From JAQUKH01 sp043809805 (GTDB lineage: Bacteria; JACRDZ01; JAQUKH01): a DNA stretch of 8,305 nucleotides. Under the pieces are notes generated by a model, which worked only from the letters and a program-made list of their open reading frames with translations, had not been told where the DNA came from and did not search any database. Made by a program: the position numbers and the translations under genes. Numbering within the stretch: position 1 is the first letter of the stretch; each line of letters starts with the position of its first letter. Positions 1 through 4,691 of the stretch are shown one piece after another. Location of the stretch: the NCBI GenBank assembly GCA_043809805.1, contig JBDROR010000094.1, forward strand, positions 1 to 8,305, in the 5' to 3' direction.

Positions 1-2
1 TG

Positions 3-515
3 GGTTCAGGCGGCGCGGTGATTCTTGATGAAGGAAGCTGTATGGTTGATCTTGCGCGTTTCTTTCTCGAATTCTGTAAAAATGAATCCTGCGGGAAATG
101 TACGCCATGCCGTTTGGGTATTAGCCAGATGCTTCATATCCTAGACCGCATTTGTGAGGGAAAAGGAACACCAGATGACAAAGTTAATCTGGTACATATT
201 GCCGAGACCATTAAAAGTACTTCTTTGTGCGGGCTTGGGCAGACAGCGTCCAATCCGGTTATAACCACTCTGCGATATTTTGACAAGGAATATGACGAAC
301 ATATTGTTGAGAAAAAATGCAAAGCAGGTATTTGCACGGAACTTTTAAGGTTTGAAGTCGATGAAACCCGATGTAAAAAATGCGGGCTTTGTATTACAGC
401 CTGTTCGGTTCAGGCAATACAGGGCGGAGCAAAAACCCTCGCAAAAATAGATAAAAATAAATGCACAAAATGCCGGAAATGTATTGAAGCATGCACATTC
501 TGCGCGATCTATTGA
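3..515 (+). CDS. NADH-binding hydrogenase/diaphorase subunit, NuoF/HydB/HndC type (3' part)
   Basis: This is the C-terminal part of a NuoF-like flavoprotein subunit, which passes electrons between NAD(P)H, FMN and iron-sulfur clusters. The frame is already open at the window edge and begins with GSGG, the family's GSGGxxxxDE motif. The cysteine set for one [4Fe-4S] cluster follows: ESCGKCTPCR at 84-113, with the fourth cysteine in SLCGLG at about 222-239. After the NuoF core comes a ferredoxin domain with two CxxCxxCxxxC motifs (cysteine codons at 372, 381, 390, 402 and 462, 471, 480, 492). Plain NuoF lacks this tail. It is typical of HydB of bifurcating or NAD-linked [FeFe] hydrogenases and of HndC of NADP-reducing hydrogenase. 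The expected proline after each motif is absent (ACSVQAI, ACTFCAI), and the protein stops right after the second motif. Upstream FMN and NADH domains are outside the window, so hydrogenase and formate-dehydrogenase diaphorase subunits cannot be told apart here. Confidence 0.9.
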   Translation, partial: GSGGAVILDEGSCMVDLARFFLEFCKNESCGKCTPCRLGISQMLHILDRICEGKGTPDDKVNLVHIAETIKSTSLCGLGQTASNPVITTLRYFDKEYDEHIVEKKCKAGICTELLRFEVDETRCKKCGLCITACSVQAIQGGAKTLAKIDKNKCTKCRKCIEACTFCAIY

Positions 516-678
516 TTAAAAGTACGAAAACCTATATTTTACGAAGTTCATATTTTATAATACTACGGGCTTTTTACGAAATATAAAGCTAATTTGTTGT
601 AATAAAGCATCAAAAATTAGTAAAAAGCGTGTAATTATTATTAAAATTTCCGGCAATTACGAACTTCGTATATTAATT
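516..678. other. AT-rich intergenic stretch with TACGAA motif cluster
   Basis: No gene is visible here. TACGAA occurs four times on the + strand (523-528, 540-545, 575-580, 658-663) and once inverted (665-670). The copies at 540-549 and 661-670 form a 10-bp inverted repeat (TACGAAGTTC / GAACTTCGTA), and TACGAA-C-TTCGTA at 658-670 is itself a 13-bp palindrome. A weak 7-bp stem (CTAATTT at 589-595 with AAATTAG at 614-620) lies between. I see no convincing intrinsic terminator for the upstream hydrogenase gene. The function is unknown. Confidence 0.5.
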
Positions 679-733
679 GTTCGGCCGCGCTGCGCGCGCC
701 CGAACGGCGAGTTGTGCGTTCGCACTCGCCGTT
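679..733. repeat. Two tandem GC-rich hairpins
   Basis: Two adjoining inverted repeats stand out by high GC content in AT-rich DNA. The first pairs GTTCGG (679-684) with CCGAAC (700-705) around a CGCGC-T-GCGCG core (686-696). The second pairs AACGGCGAGT (703-712) with ACTCGCCGTT (724-733), a perfect 10-bp stem with an 11-base loop. The stems share the bases AAC at 703-705, so the two hairpins compete or stack. No T-run follows, so this is not a standard intrinsic terminator. It looks like a REP-type dispersed palindrome, but only one copy is in the window. Confidence 0.6.
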
Positions 734-756
734 AAAAGCAAAATAACCATACAAAT

Positions 757-776
757 AGCAATACTTTTTTATTGCT
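757..776. promoter_or_regulatory. Palindrome over the brnT promoter, probable BrnA operator
   Basis: AGCAATA (757-763) and TATTGCT (770-776) form a perfect 7-bp inverted repeat with a six-base centre. It overlaps the -35 hexamer of the brnT promoter. Ribbon-helix-helix antitoxins of the BrnA kind repress their own operons by binding palindromes at the promoter, so this is the obvious candidate operator. Assignment rests on position and symmetry alone. Confidence 0.5.
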
Positions 777-800
777 TTTATGCTTTTCTTCTGTTATACT
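772..800 (+). promoter_or_regulatory. Sigma70-type promoter of brnTA
   Basis: TTGCTT (772-777) and TATACT (795-800) are separated by exactly 17 bp and match the -35 and -10 consensus well. The predicted transcription start, about seven bases past the -10 box, falls on the ATG of brnT at 807, so the transcript is probably leaderless. Confidence 0.65.
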
Positions 801-806
801 GCGATT

Positions 807-1097
807 ATGAAAGAAACCTGTTTTGAATGGGATATTGAAAAAGATTTACAAAATCAAGCAAAACACAATATTTCATTTAGAGCAGCACAACAAGCATTTC
901 TTGACTCCAACCGTATTGTCGCCGAAGATATTAGCCGTAGTGATTCAGAACCGAGGTATTATTGCATTGGTAAATGCGAAGGCGGCATTTTAACTGTTAG
1001 GTTTACTTATCGGCATAATGTAATACGGATATTTGGAGCTGGATATTGGAGAAAGGGGAAAAAGATTTATGAAAAGAAAAATAAAATACACCAATGA
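807..1097 (+). CDS. brnT: BrnT family toxin (ribonuclease)
   Basis: This is the toxin of a BrnTA type II toxin-antitoxin module. BrnT has a RelE-like fold and inhibits translation by cutting RNA. The 96-residue product has the usual length. It carries the N-terminal signature FEWD (residues 6-9) with KHNISF (19-24), and ends with IRIFGAGYWRKGKKIYEK (73-90), which corresponds to the family's C-terminal segment ending in a Y-E pair. The start at 807 is preferred because FEWD then lies six residues in, as usual for the family. An in-frame ATG at 780 would sit inside the promoter. No Shine-Dalgarno site precedes 807, consistent with a leaderless message. The 3' end overlaps brnA by 29 bp, the usual toxin-first order of this family. 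Nothing suggests it is broken. Confidence 0.88.
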   Translation: MKETCFEWDIEKDLQNQAKHNISFRAAQQAFLDSNRIVAEDISRSDSEPRYYCIGKCEGGILTVRFTYRHNVIRIFGAGYWRKGKKIYEKKNKIHQ

Positions 1098-1308
1098 ACC
1101 AATGGGGGAACTTAGAATCGTTAAAGATTTTCTTCCACCACCTGAAAAGCTGGTATTAAAAGAGGATAATATTAAGGTTACAATATCTTTAAGTAAATCA
1201 AGTATAGAATTTTTCAAAGGTATTGCTAAGGAACAAGATACTCAATATCAGAAGATGATTCGTAATATACTTGATTTTTATGCAGCACAGTATCAACAAA
1301 ACCATTAA
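1069..1308 (+). CDS. brnA: BrnA family antitoxin
   Basis: This is the antitoxin partner of BrnT, which neutralises the toxin by direct binding and usually represses the shared promoter. The 79-residue product begins MKRKIKYTNEPMG. Its C-terminal half (KVTISLSKSSIEFFKGIAK, then YQKMIRNILDFYA) fits the ribbon-helix-helix layout of BrnA: a beta strand, a helix with a turn, and a final helix containing the R-x-I-L pattern. An in-frame ATG at 1033 exists, but 1069 is preceded by AAAGGGG at 1052-1058, and the internal start fits family length and the short overlap with the toxin. It is translated from the same message as brnT. Confidence 0.85.
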   Translation: MKRKIKYTNEPMGELRIVKDFLPPPEKLVLKEDNIKVTISLSKSSIEFFKGIAKEQDTQYQKMIRNILDFYAAQYQQNH

Positions 1309-1320
1309 ATTTAGTAAATT

Positions 1321-1364
1321 TAGGGGACGGTGGTGCGGAGAGTGCATAGCGAGTTTATCCCCTA
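1321..1364. repeat. Short inverted repeat downstream of brnA
   Basis: TAGGGGA (1321-1327) and TCCCCTA (1358-1364) form a perfect 7-bp inverted repeat around 30 bases. There is no T-run, so it is a poor terminator. It resembles the ends of small palindromic elements, but no second copy is in the window. Confidence 0.4.
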
Positions 1365-1419
1365 CATTATTGCATCAACAAACGAAAAGAGAAGATATAA
1401 AATAGTGGGGATTCTAACA

Positions 1420-1494
1420 ATGGCACTGCAGGCGAACACCCATGATGCGCCTGAGTTTTTTACGTTTGCCAGAAAATATAATAAAAAAATTTAA
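1420..1494 (+). CDS. Possible 24-codon small ORF
   Basis: An ATG at 1420 opens a 24-codon frame (starting MALQANTHDAPEF) with GTGGGG at 1405-1410 as a possible but distant ribosome site. I do not recognise it. It runs through the terminator-like hairpin at 1429-1461, and at this length chance is the likelier explanation. It is listed because the region 1309-1545 otherwise holds no gene. Confidence 0.12.
   Translation: MALQANTHDAPEFFTFARKYNKKI
1429..1461 (+). terminator. Probable intrinsic terminator after brnTA
   Basis: CAGGCG (1429-1434) pairs with CGCCTG (1448-1453) around a 13-base loop, followed after AG by six T residues (1456-1461). An outer pair, TGGCA (1421-1425) with TGCCA (1467-1471), could extend it. 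The position fits the end of the brnTA transcript and separates it from the rluA-family gene. The loop is longer than ideal. Confidence 0.55.
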
Positions 1495-1545
1495 AAAGTT
1501 TTTAAAAGTGCCAAACTCAAGTATATAAAATGAAAGGGGTGGAAA

Positions 1546-2277
1546 ATGGATAAAAAACGGGCGTTTAAAATTGTATATGAAGATGATGTTTTATTTGTGG
1601 TTGATAAGTCTGCGGGTTTGCTTGTAGTTCCTACACCAAAAGATGAAAAGCGGACACTGGTTAATTTAGTTAATCAGGCGTTAAAGTCAAAATGTCCGGG
1701 CTCGAACAGGCGTGGCCTGAACGGGCAATACCCGAATGCGTATCCGGCGCATCGGCTTGACAGGGGGACGTCAGGGCTTGTGATATTTTCCAAAGGCAAA
1801 GCCGCGCTCGCGAATTTGACAGAGCAGTTTAAAAAACGTGTTGTTCATAAAACATATCTTGCAATAGTTAATGGACGTGTTAAAAATCCAAAAGGAGAAA
1901 TAAATATTCCTTTGGCAACTGACCCCAAAACTTATGCGGTATTTCCTACTCAAAATAAAAGAATCGGGCAGTCTTCATTGACTCGATATAGAATTTTAAC
2001 TTATTTAAAAGGCGCGACATTGCTTGAGGTCGAACCGAAAACAGGTAGAACTAACCAGGTCAGAGTTCATTTGGCGTGTATTGGCCACCCGCTTATTGGG
2101 GAGCGCAAATATGCGGTTGCTAAGGATTATCCTATAAAATTTCGAAGGGCCGCCTTACATGCTGAAAAAATATCATTCCGTCATCCAACAACCGGCAAAA
2201 TGTTATTTTTTAAAACGCCGGTGCCGGAAGATATGCGGAAATTTATAGAAACTCGCCAAATTTTCAGAGCCAATTGA
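1546..2277 (+). CDS. RluA family pseudouridine synthase
   Basis: This enzyme converts uridine to pseudouridine in rRNA or tRNA. The 243-residue protein consists of the catalytic domain only, with no N-terminal S4 domain, as in the RluA subgroup rather than RluC/RluD. Motif I is the N-terminal VYEDDVLFVVDKSAGLLV. Motif II is AHRLDRGTSGLVIF, whose aspartate in HRLDR is the catalytic residue (family knowledge). The KTYLAIVNG strand follows, then LLEVEPKTGRTNQVRVHLACIGHPLIGERKYA, with the conserved R-x-x-Q-x-R-x-H-L segment. AAAGGGG at 1533-1539 supports the start at 1546. The gene appears to be a single-gene unit between the brnTA terminator and the promoter of the regulator downstream. An AT-rich TATAAA at 1524-1529 could be its -10, without a good -35. 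The exact RNA target cannot be assigned. Confidence 0.9.
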   Translation: MDKKRAFKIVYEDDVLFVVDKSAGLLVVPTPKDEKRTLVNLVNQALKSKCPGSNRRGLNGQYPNAYPAHRLDRGTSGLVIFSKGKAALANLTEQFKKRVVHKTYLAIVNGRVKNPKGEINIPLATDPKTYAVFPTQNKRIGQSSLTRYRILTYLKGATLLEVEPKTGRTNQVRVHLACIGHPLIGERKYAVAKDYPIKFRRAALHAEKISFRHPTTGKMLFFKTPVPEDMRKFIETRQIFRAN

Positions 2278-2318
2278 CAATCCGGCTAAGTTTCATATTG
2301 AGTAAATAGAAAAATTTC

Positions 2319-2350
2319 TTGACAATAATCGTTATTCCCGATAGTATACT
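2319..2350 (+). promoter_or_regulatory. Promoter of the modE-like gene
   Basis: TTGACA (2319-2324) is a perfect -35 box. Two -10 candidates overlap: TAGTAT (2342-2347, 17-bp spacer) and TATACT (2345-2350, 20-bp spacer). With the former, transcription would start close to 2354-2355, exactly at the ATG of the regulator gene, implying a leaderless transcript. Confidence 0.6.
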
Positions 2351-2353
2351 ACG
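2330..2353. promoter_or_regulatory. Degenerate ModE-box over the regulator's own promoter
   Basis: This 24-bp stretch starts CGTTATT and ends TACTACG. It has the same length and outer bases as the perfect palindrome upstream of modA (CGTTATA, ten bases, TATAACG). It fills the space between the -35 box and the start codon, so binding would block RNA polymerase. The right arm matches at only five of seven positions, so affinity should be lower. Confidence 0.4.
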
Positions 2354-2354
2354 C

Positions 2355-2756
2355 ATGCGGGAAACAAAACTTAAATTTTCAAAAAAAGACAGGCTGCCTG
2401 TTATGTGTCTGGGGCAGAAAAACGGTTATAGCCTAAAAGGTAAACTGTGGGTTGAAGGCAAAAATGGGATATTCCTTGGTTATGGCAGGATTGTTCTTCT
2501 TGAGCGCATAAAACAATACGGGTCAATTTCCAAAGCCGCGAAGTCAATGAAAATGGCTTACCGGCACGCGTGGGATTTGGTTGATTCCGTAAATAGGCAG
2601 GCCATGAAGCCGTTTGTGGAAACTGCGACTGGCGGCAAAAAAGGGGGCGGCGCAATATTAACGAAACATGGAGAGAAGGCTGTGGAAGAATTCTGGAAGT
2701 TTCATAATAATTTTAAAGATTTTCTGTGTGGTGAAACAAAAAAAATAGAGTTTTAA
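2355..2756 (+). CDS. ModE-type winged-helix transcriptional regulator, DNA-binding domain only
   Basis: A single-domain relative of the N-terminal half of ModE, the molybdate-dependent regulator of mod genes. The 133-residue protein has an N-terminal strand (KGKLWVEGKNGIFLG, residues 28-42), then GRIVLLERIKQYGSISKAAKSM with the helix-turn-helix (56-80, ending YRHAWDLVDSVN). The wing motif ATGGKKGGGAILTKHG (91-106) closely matches the ATGGxxGGGAxLTxxG signature of ModE. The tandem molbindin (TOBE) domains that bind molybdate in E. coli ModE are missing, as in many short homologues, so the effector step is unclear. The ATG at 2355 is used because an upstream TTG (2319) lies in the -35 box. An internal ATG at 2403 would still keep the whole domain. 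It lies 149 bp upstream of modA and presumably controls modABC and itself. Confidence 0.85.
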   Translation: MRETKLKFSKKDRLPVMCLGQKNGYSLKGKLWVEGKNGIFLGYGRIVLLERIKQYGSISKAAKSMKMAYRHAWDLVDSVNRQAMKPFVETATGGKKGGGAILTKHGEKAVEEFWKFHNNFKDFLCGETKKIEF

Positions 2757-2770
2757 AAAATTTTAAAATG

Positions 2771-2794
2771 CGTTATAGCTTACAAGATATAACG
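2771..2794. promoter_or_regulatory. ModE-box operator upstream of modA
   Basis: CGTTATA (2771-2777) and TATAACG (2788-2794) form a perfect 7-bp inverted repeat with a ten-base centre, 24 bp in all. From memory, the E. coli modA operator has the same length and outer sequence (CGTTATAT ... ATAACG). Its place between a ModE-type gene and modA makes it a strong candidate operator. The right arm contains TATAAC, which could double as a -10 box, but no good -35 sits 17 bp upstream. Confidence 0.7.
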
Positions 2795-2796
2795 AT

Positions 2797-2905
2797 AGGA
2801 GGGGTAAGTGAAGCGTTGTCATCCCGGACGAAAACTTGTCCTCATGAAAATGGAAATAAGAGTCGGGGACGGGAATTGCGCAATATAATTAAAGGAGCTT
2901 TTTAA
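2797..2905 (+). other. modA leader with possible 26-codon ORF and RNA stems
   Basis: Between the operator and modA lies a leader of about 110 nt. A strong Shine-Dalgarno (AGGAGGGG, 2797-2804) precedes a GTG at 2808 that opens a 26-codon frame ending at 2888, 17 bp before modA. The encoded peptide (VKRCHPGRKL...) is unfamiliar. Stems can be drawn: GGACG (2826-2830) with TGTCC (2837-2841); alternatively TCCCG (2822-2826) with CGGGA (2870-2874) and GTCCTC (2838-2843) with GGGGAC (2865-2870, one GU pair). I do not see a molybdenum-cofactor riboswitch consensus. Whether the leader peptide or the structure is real is open. Confidence 0.25.
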
Positions 2906-3727
2906 ATGAAAAAATATTTATTTCCTGTTTTAATAGTTTTAACTTTAGTCTCAAATTCTTTCGCTTCGGAAACTCTTTTGATTTTCGCCGGCTCGGCGAG
3001 TAAACCTGTTTTGGAGGAAATAAACAAAAATTTTGGAAGGGAAAACAACATAAAAATAGAAACGAGTTTTGGCGGGTCGGGGAGTGTTCTTTCCCAGATG
3101 AAACTGGCTAAAAAAGGGGATATTTATATTCCCGGGTCATCGGATTTTATGGAGAAGGCAAAAAAAGATAACCTTGTTTTGCCTGAAACAGAGGAAAGAA
3201 CCGCGTATTTAATTCCATCTGTTTGCGTTCAGTCCAGAAATCCGATGGAGATAACAGGAGTCGAATCGTTAGCTTCAAAGGATATTCGTATAGGAATCGG
3301 GGTTCCCGGGACGGTATGCCTCGGGTTATTTGCTGTTGAGATAATTGAAGGAAGCGGCTTGAAAGAAAAAATAAAACCTAAAATTGTTACCTATGCCGAA
3401 AGCTGCGCGAAAACCGCCTCGCTTATTGTGATGGAAAATGTTGACGTGATTTTCGGATGGAGTGTCTTTGCAAACTGGTCGCCTGATAAGATAAGATCCA
3501 TACCGATTGAACCGAAATATTTTAAACGAATCAGTTATATCCCCGCGGCGGTTTCTATCTATTGCAAAAATAAGGAATTAGCTGTAAAATATATAAACTA
3601 TTTAAGGGCTCCGCAGTCGCAGGAAATTTTCAGAAAAAGCGGTTATATAACAGATCCGGAAGAACTTAACAAAAACTATCCCGGAGTTGAAATAGGCGGA
3701 AGTTATTCATTGCCGGAAGGGTGGTAA
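2906..3727 (+). CDS. modA: Molybdate/tungstate ABC transporter substrate-binding protein
   Basis: This is the periplasmic oxyanion-binding component of a Mod-type importer. The 273-residue precursor starts with a Sec signal peptide: MKKY, a hydrophobic run, and likely cleavage after SFA (residue 20). There is no lipobox cysteine at that point. The mature protein begins ETLLIFAGSASKPVLEEI, the first strand and anion-binding loop of ModA/WtpA proteins. FGGSGSVLSQMK (56-67) and GDIYIPGSSDFMEKA follow, the latter typical of this branch, with VPGTVCLGLFAVEII and NVDVIFGWSVF further on. AAAGGAG at 2891-2897, eight bases before the ATG, supports the start. It heads the modABC genes downstream of a ModE-box. 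Molybdate and tungstate binders cannot be distinguished here; the partner permease and ATPase are immediately downstream. Confidence 0.9.
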   Translation: MKKYLFPVLIVLTLVSNSFASETLLIFAGSASKPVLEEINKNFGRENNIKIETSFGGSGSVLSQMKLAKKGDIYIPGSSDFMEKAKKDNLVLPETEERTAYLIPSVCVQSRNPMEITGVESLASKDIRIGIGVPGTVCLGLFAVEIIEGSGLKEKIKPKIVTYAESCAKTASLIVMENVDVIFGWSVFANWSPDKIRSIPIEPKYFKRISYIPAAVSIYCKNKELAVKYINYLRAPQSQEIFRKSGYITDPEELNKNYPGVEIGGSYSLPEGW

Positions 3728-3779
3728 TATTTTTTGTAAAATTTTAGAAAAGATTTTTAATATTTTTTTTATCAGTATT

Positions 3780-4529
3780 TTGGCCTTGCTTGTTTTATAT
3801 TTTCTCGCACTGATTCTTTCTCAGGTATCATTTCTTTCAATTGGGACTTTTTTAACTTTACTTGCTTCAAAAGATGTTTTATTCTCTATCGGATTAAGTT
3901 TTTTTACCGCGACAGTCGCGAGTGTTATCGCCAATTTTGTCGCGATCCCTTCGGCTTATGTGCTTTCCCGCTACGATTTTTTTTGCAAAGATATTATCGA
4001 TACGGTTATTGATATCCCAATTCTTCTTTCTCCGGTTGCTTTAGGAACCTTGATTTTAATGTTTTTTAATACAAGAGCCGGGGTATTTATTCAAAACAAC
4101 CTTGTTGATTTTATTTTTAGTGTAAAGGGGATAATTTTAGCGCAGTTTACAGTGACTGTCGCACTGGCGGTAAAAATACTGAAGTCGGTATTTGACAGTA
4201 TTAACCCGCGTTACGAATCAGTGGCGCGGTCTTTGGGAAGCAGCCGCGTCAGAGCATTTTTTAAAGTTACACTGCCGATCGCGAAAAATGGAATTATTAC
4301 CTCTTTTATCCTTACATGGGCCCGCGCATTGGGAGAGTTTGGGGCTTCGGTTATGGTTGCCGGCGCAATGAAAGGGAAAACAGATACCCTGCCAATAGGC
4401 ATTTATTTAAGTTTAGCGTCTGTCGATCTTGAAAAGGCAGTGGTTCTCATCACAATTTTGATTTTTATTTCAGTTGTTATTCTTGTGATTTTCAAAAAGA
4501 TGGTTAAAAAAGAGGGATGGCATATATAA
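3780..4529 (+). CDS. modB: Molybdate/tungstate ABC transporter permease (start uncertain)
   Basis: This is the inner-membrane permease of the Mod importer. It has about six hydrophobic segments and the cytoplasmic EAA coupling loop ESVARSLGSSRVRAFFKVTLP (from residue 146), followed by ARALGEFGASVMVAG (GEFG at 185-188), which is diagnostic for ModB/CysT-type permeases. The C-terminal stretch KTDTLPIGIYL is also typical. The start is a problem: the TTG at 3780 has no Shine-Dalgarno and falls inside the first membrane helix. The frame is open back to 3696, overlapping modA, yet offers no ATG or GTG. Residues encoded just upstream (CKILEKIFNIFF) look like a genuine cytoplasmic N-terminus, so initiation probably lies between 3729 and 3780 at a rare codon such as ATT, coupled to modA translation. 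The 3' end is 162 bp from modC, separated by a palindromic element. Confidence 0.85.
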   Translation: MALLVLYFLALILSQVSFLSIGTFLTLLASKDVLFSIGLSFFTATVASVIANFVAIPSAYVLSRYDFFCKDIIDTVIDIPILLSPVALGTLILMFFNTRAGVFIQNNLVDFIFSVKGIILAQFTVTVALAVKILKSVFDSINPRYESVARSLGSSRVRAFFKVTLPIAKNGIITSFILTWARALGEFGASVMVAGAMKGKTDTLPIGIYLSLASVDLEKAVVLITILIFISVVILVIFKKMVKKEGWHI

Positions 4530-4549
4530 AGTTAAAAGGCAAAAGTCAG

Positions 4550-4676
4550 GTTTGTTGAATAATTTACCATTTTACCTAATTGTGTCATTCCCGCGCAGGC
4601 GGGAATCTAGTATTTACAAGGAATCTGGATTCCCGTTTTCACGGGAATGACAGAAAAAAATAATTATTCAACAAAC
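4550..4676. repeat. 127-bp MITE-like inverted-repeat element between modB and modC
   Basis: A perfect 15-bp terminal inverted repeat (GTTTGTTGAATAATT at 4550-4564; AATTATTCAACAAAC at 4662-4676) encloses a second layer, TGTCATTCCCG (4583-4593) with CGGGAATGACA (4642-4652). Inside are two hairpins: ATTCCCGC/GCGGGAAT with a four-base loop (4587-4606) and ATTCCCGT/ACGGGAAT with a four-base loop (4629-4648). The core is the widespread 'gtcattcccgc...gcgggaatgac' repeat found between genes in many bacteria. No clear target-site duplication is visible. It ends 15 bp before modC and must be transcribed if the operon is continuous. Confidence 0.75.
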
Positions 4677-4691
4677 TAAAATTGAGGTAGG

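Noticed and set aside
538..672. Resemblance of TTTACGAAGTTCA and CGAACTTCGTATA to loxP arms
   Set aside because: The two arms are about 110 bp apart and in the opposite order to a lox site, with no recombinase gene nearby. The similarity is to short AT-rich palindromic halves only.
780..806. ATG at 780 as start of brnT
   Set aside because: It would fall between the -35 and -10 boxes of the only good promoter and adds hydrophobic residues absent from the family.
1701..1765. Inverted repeats in the RluA-like gene (CGGG-CCCG and CCGAATGCG-CGCATCGG) as another inserted element
   Set aside because: They are short and imperfect, and the second overlaps the conserved catalytic motif, so they are more likely ordinary coding sequence.
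2319..2354. TTG at 2319 as start of the modE-like gene
   Set aside because: It lies inside the TTGACA -35 box, and the extra residues do not resemble the family N-terminus.
2797..2905. Molybdenum-cofactor riboswitch before modA
   Set aside because: The leader has short alternative stems but none of the conserved multi-helix pattern I would expect. A covariance-model search would settle it.
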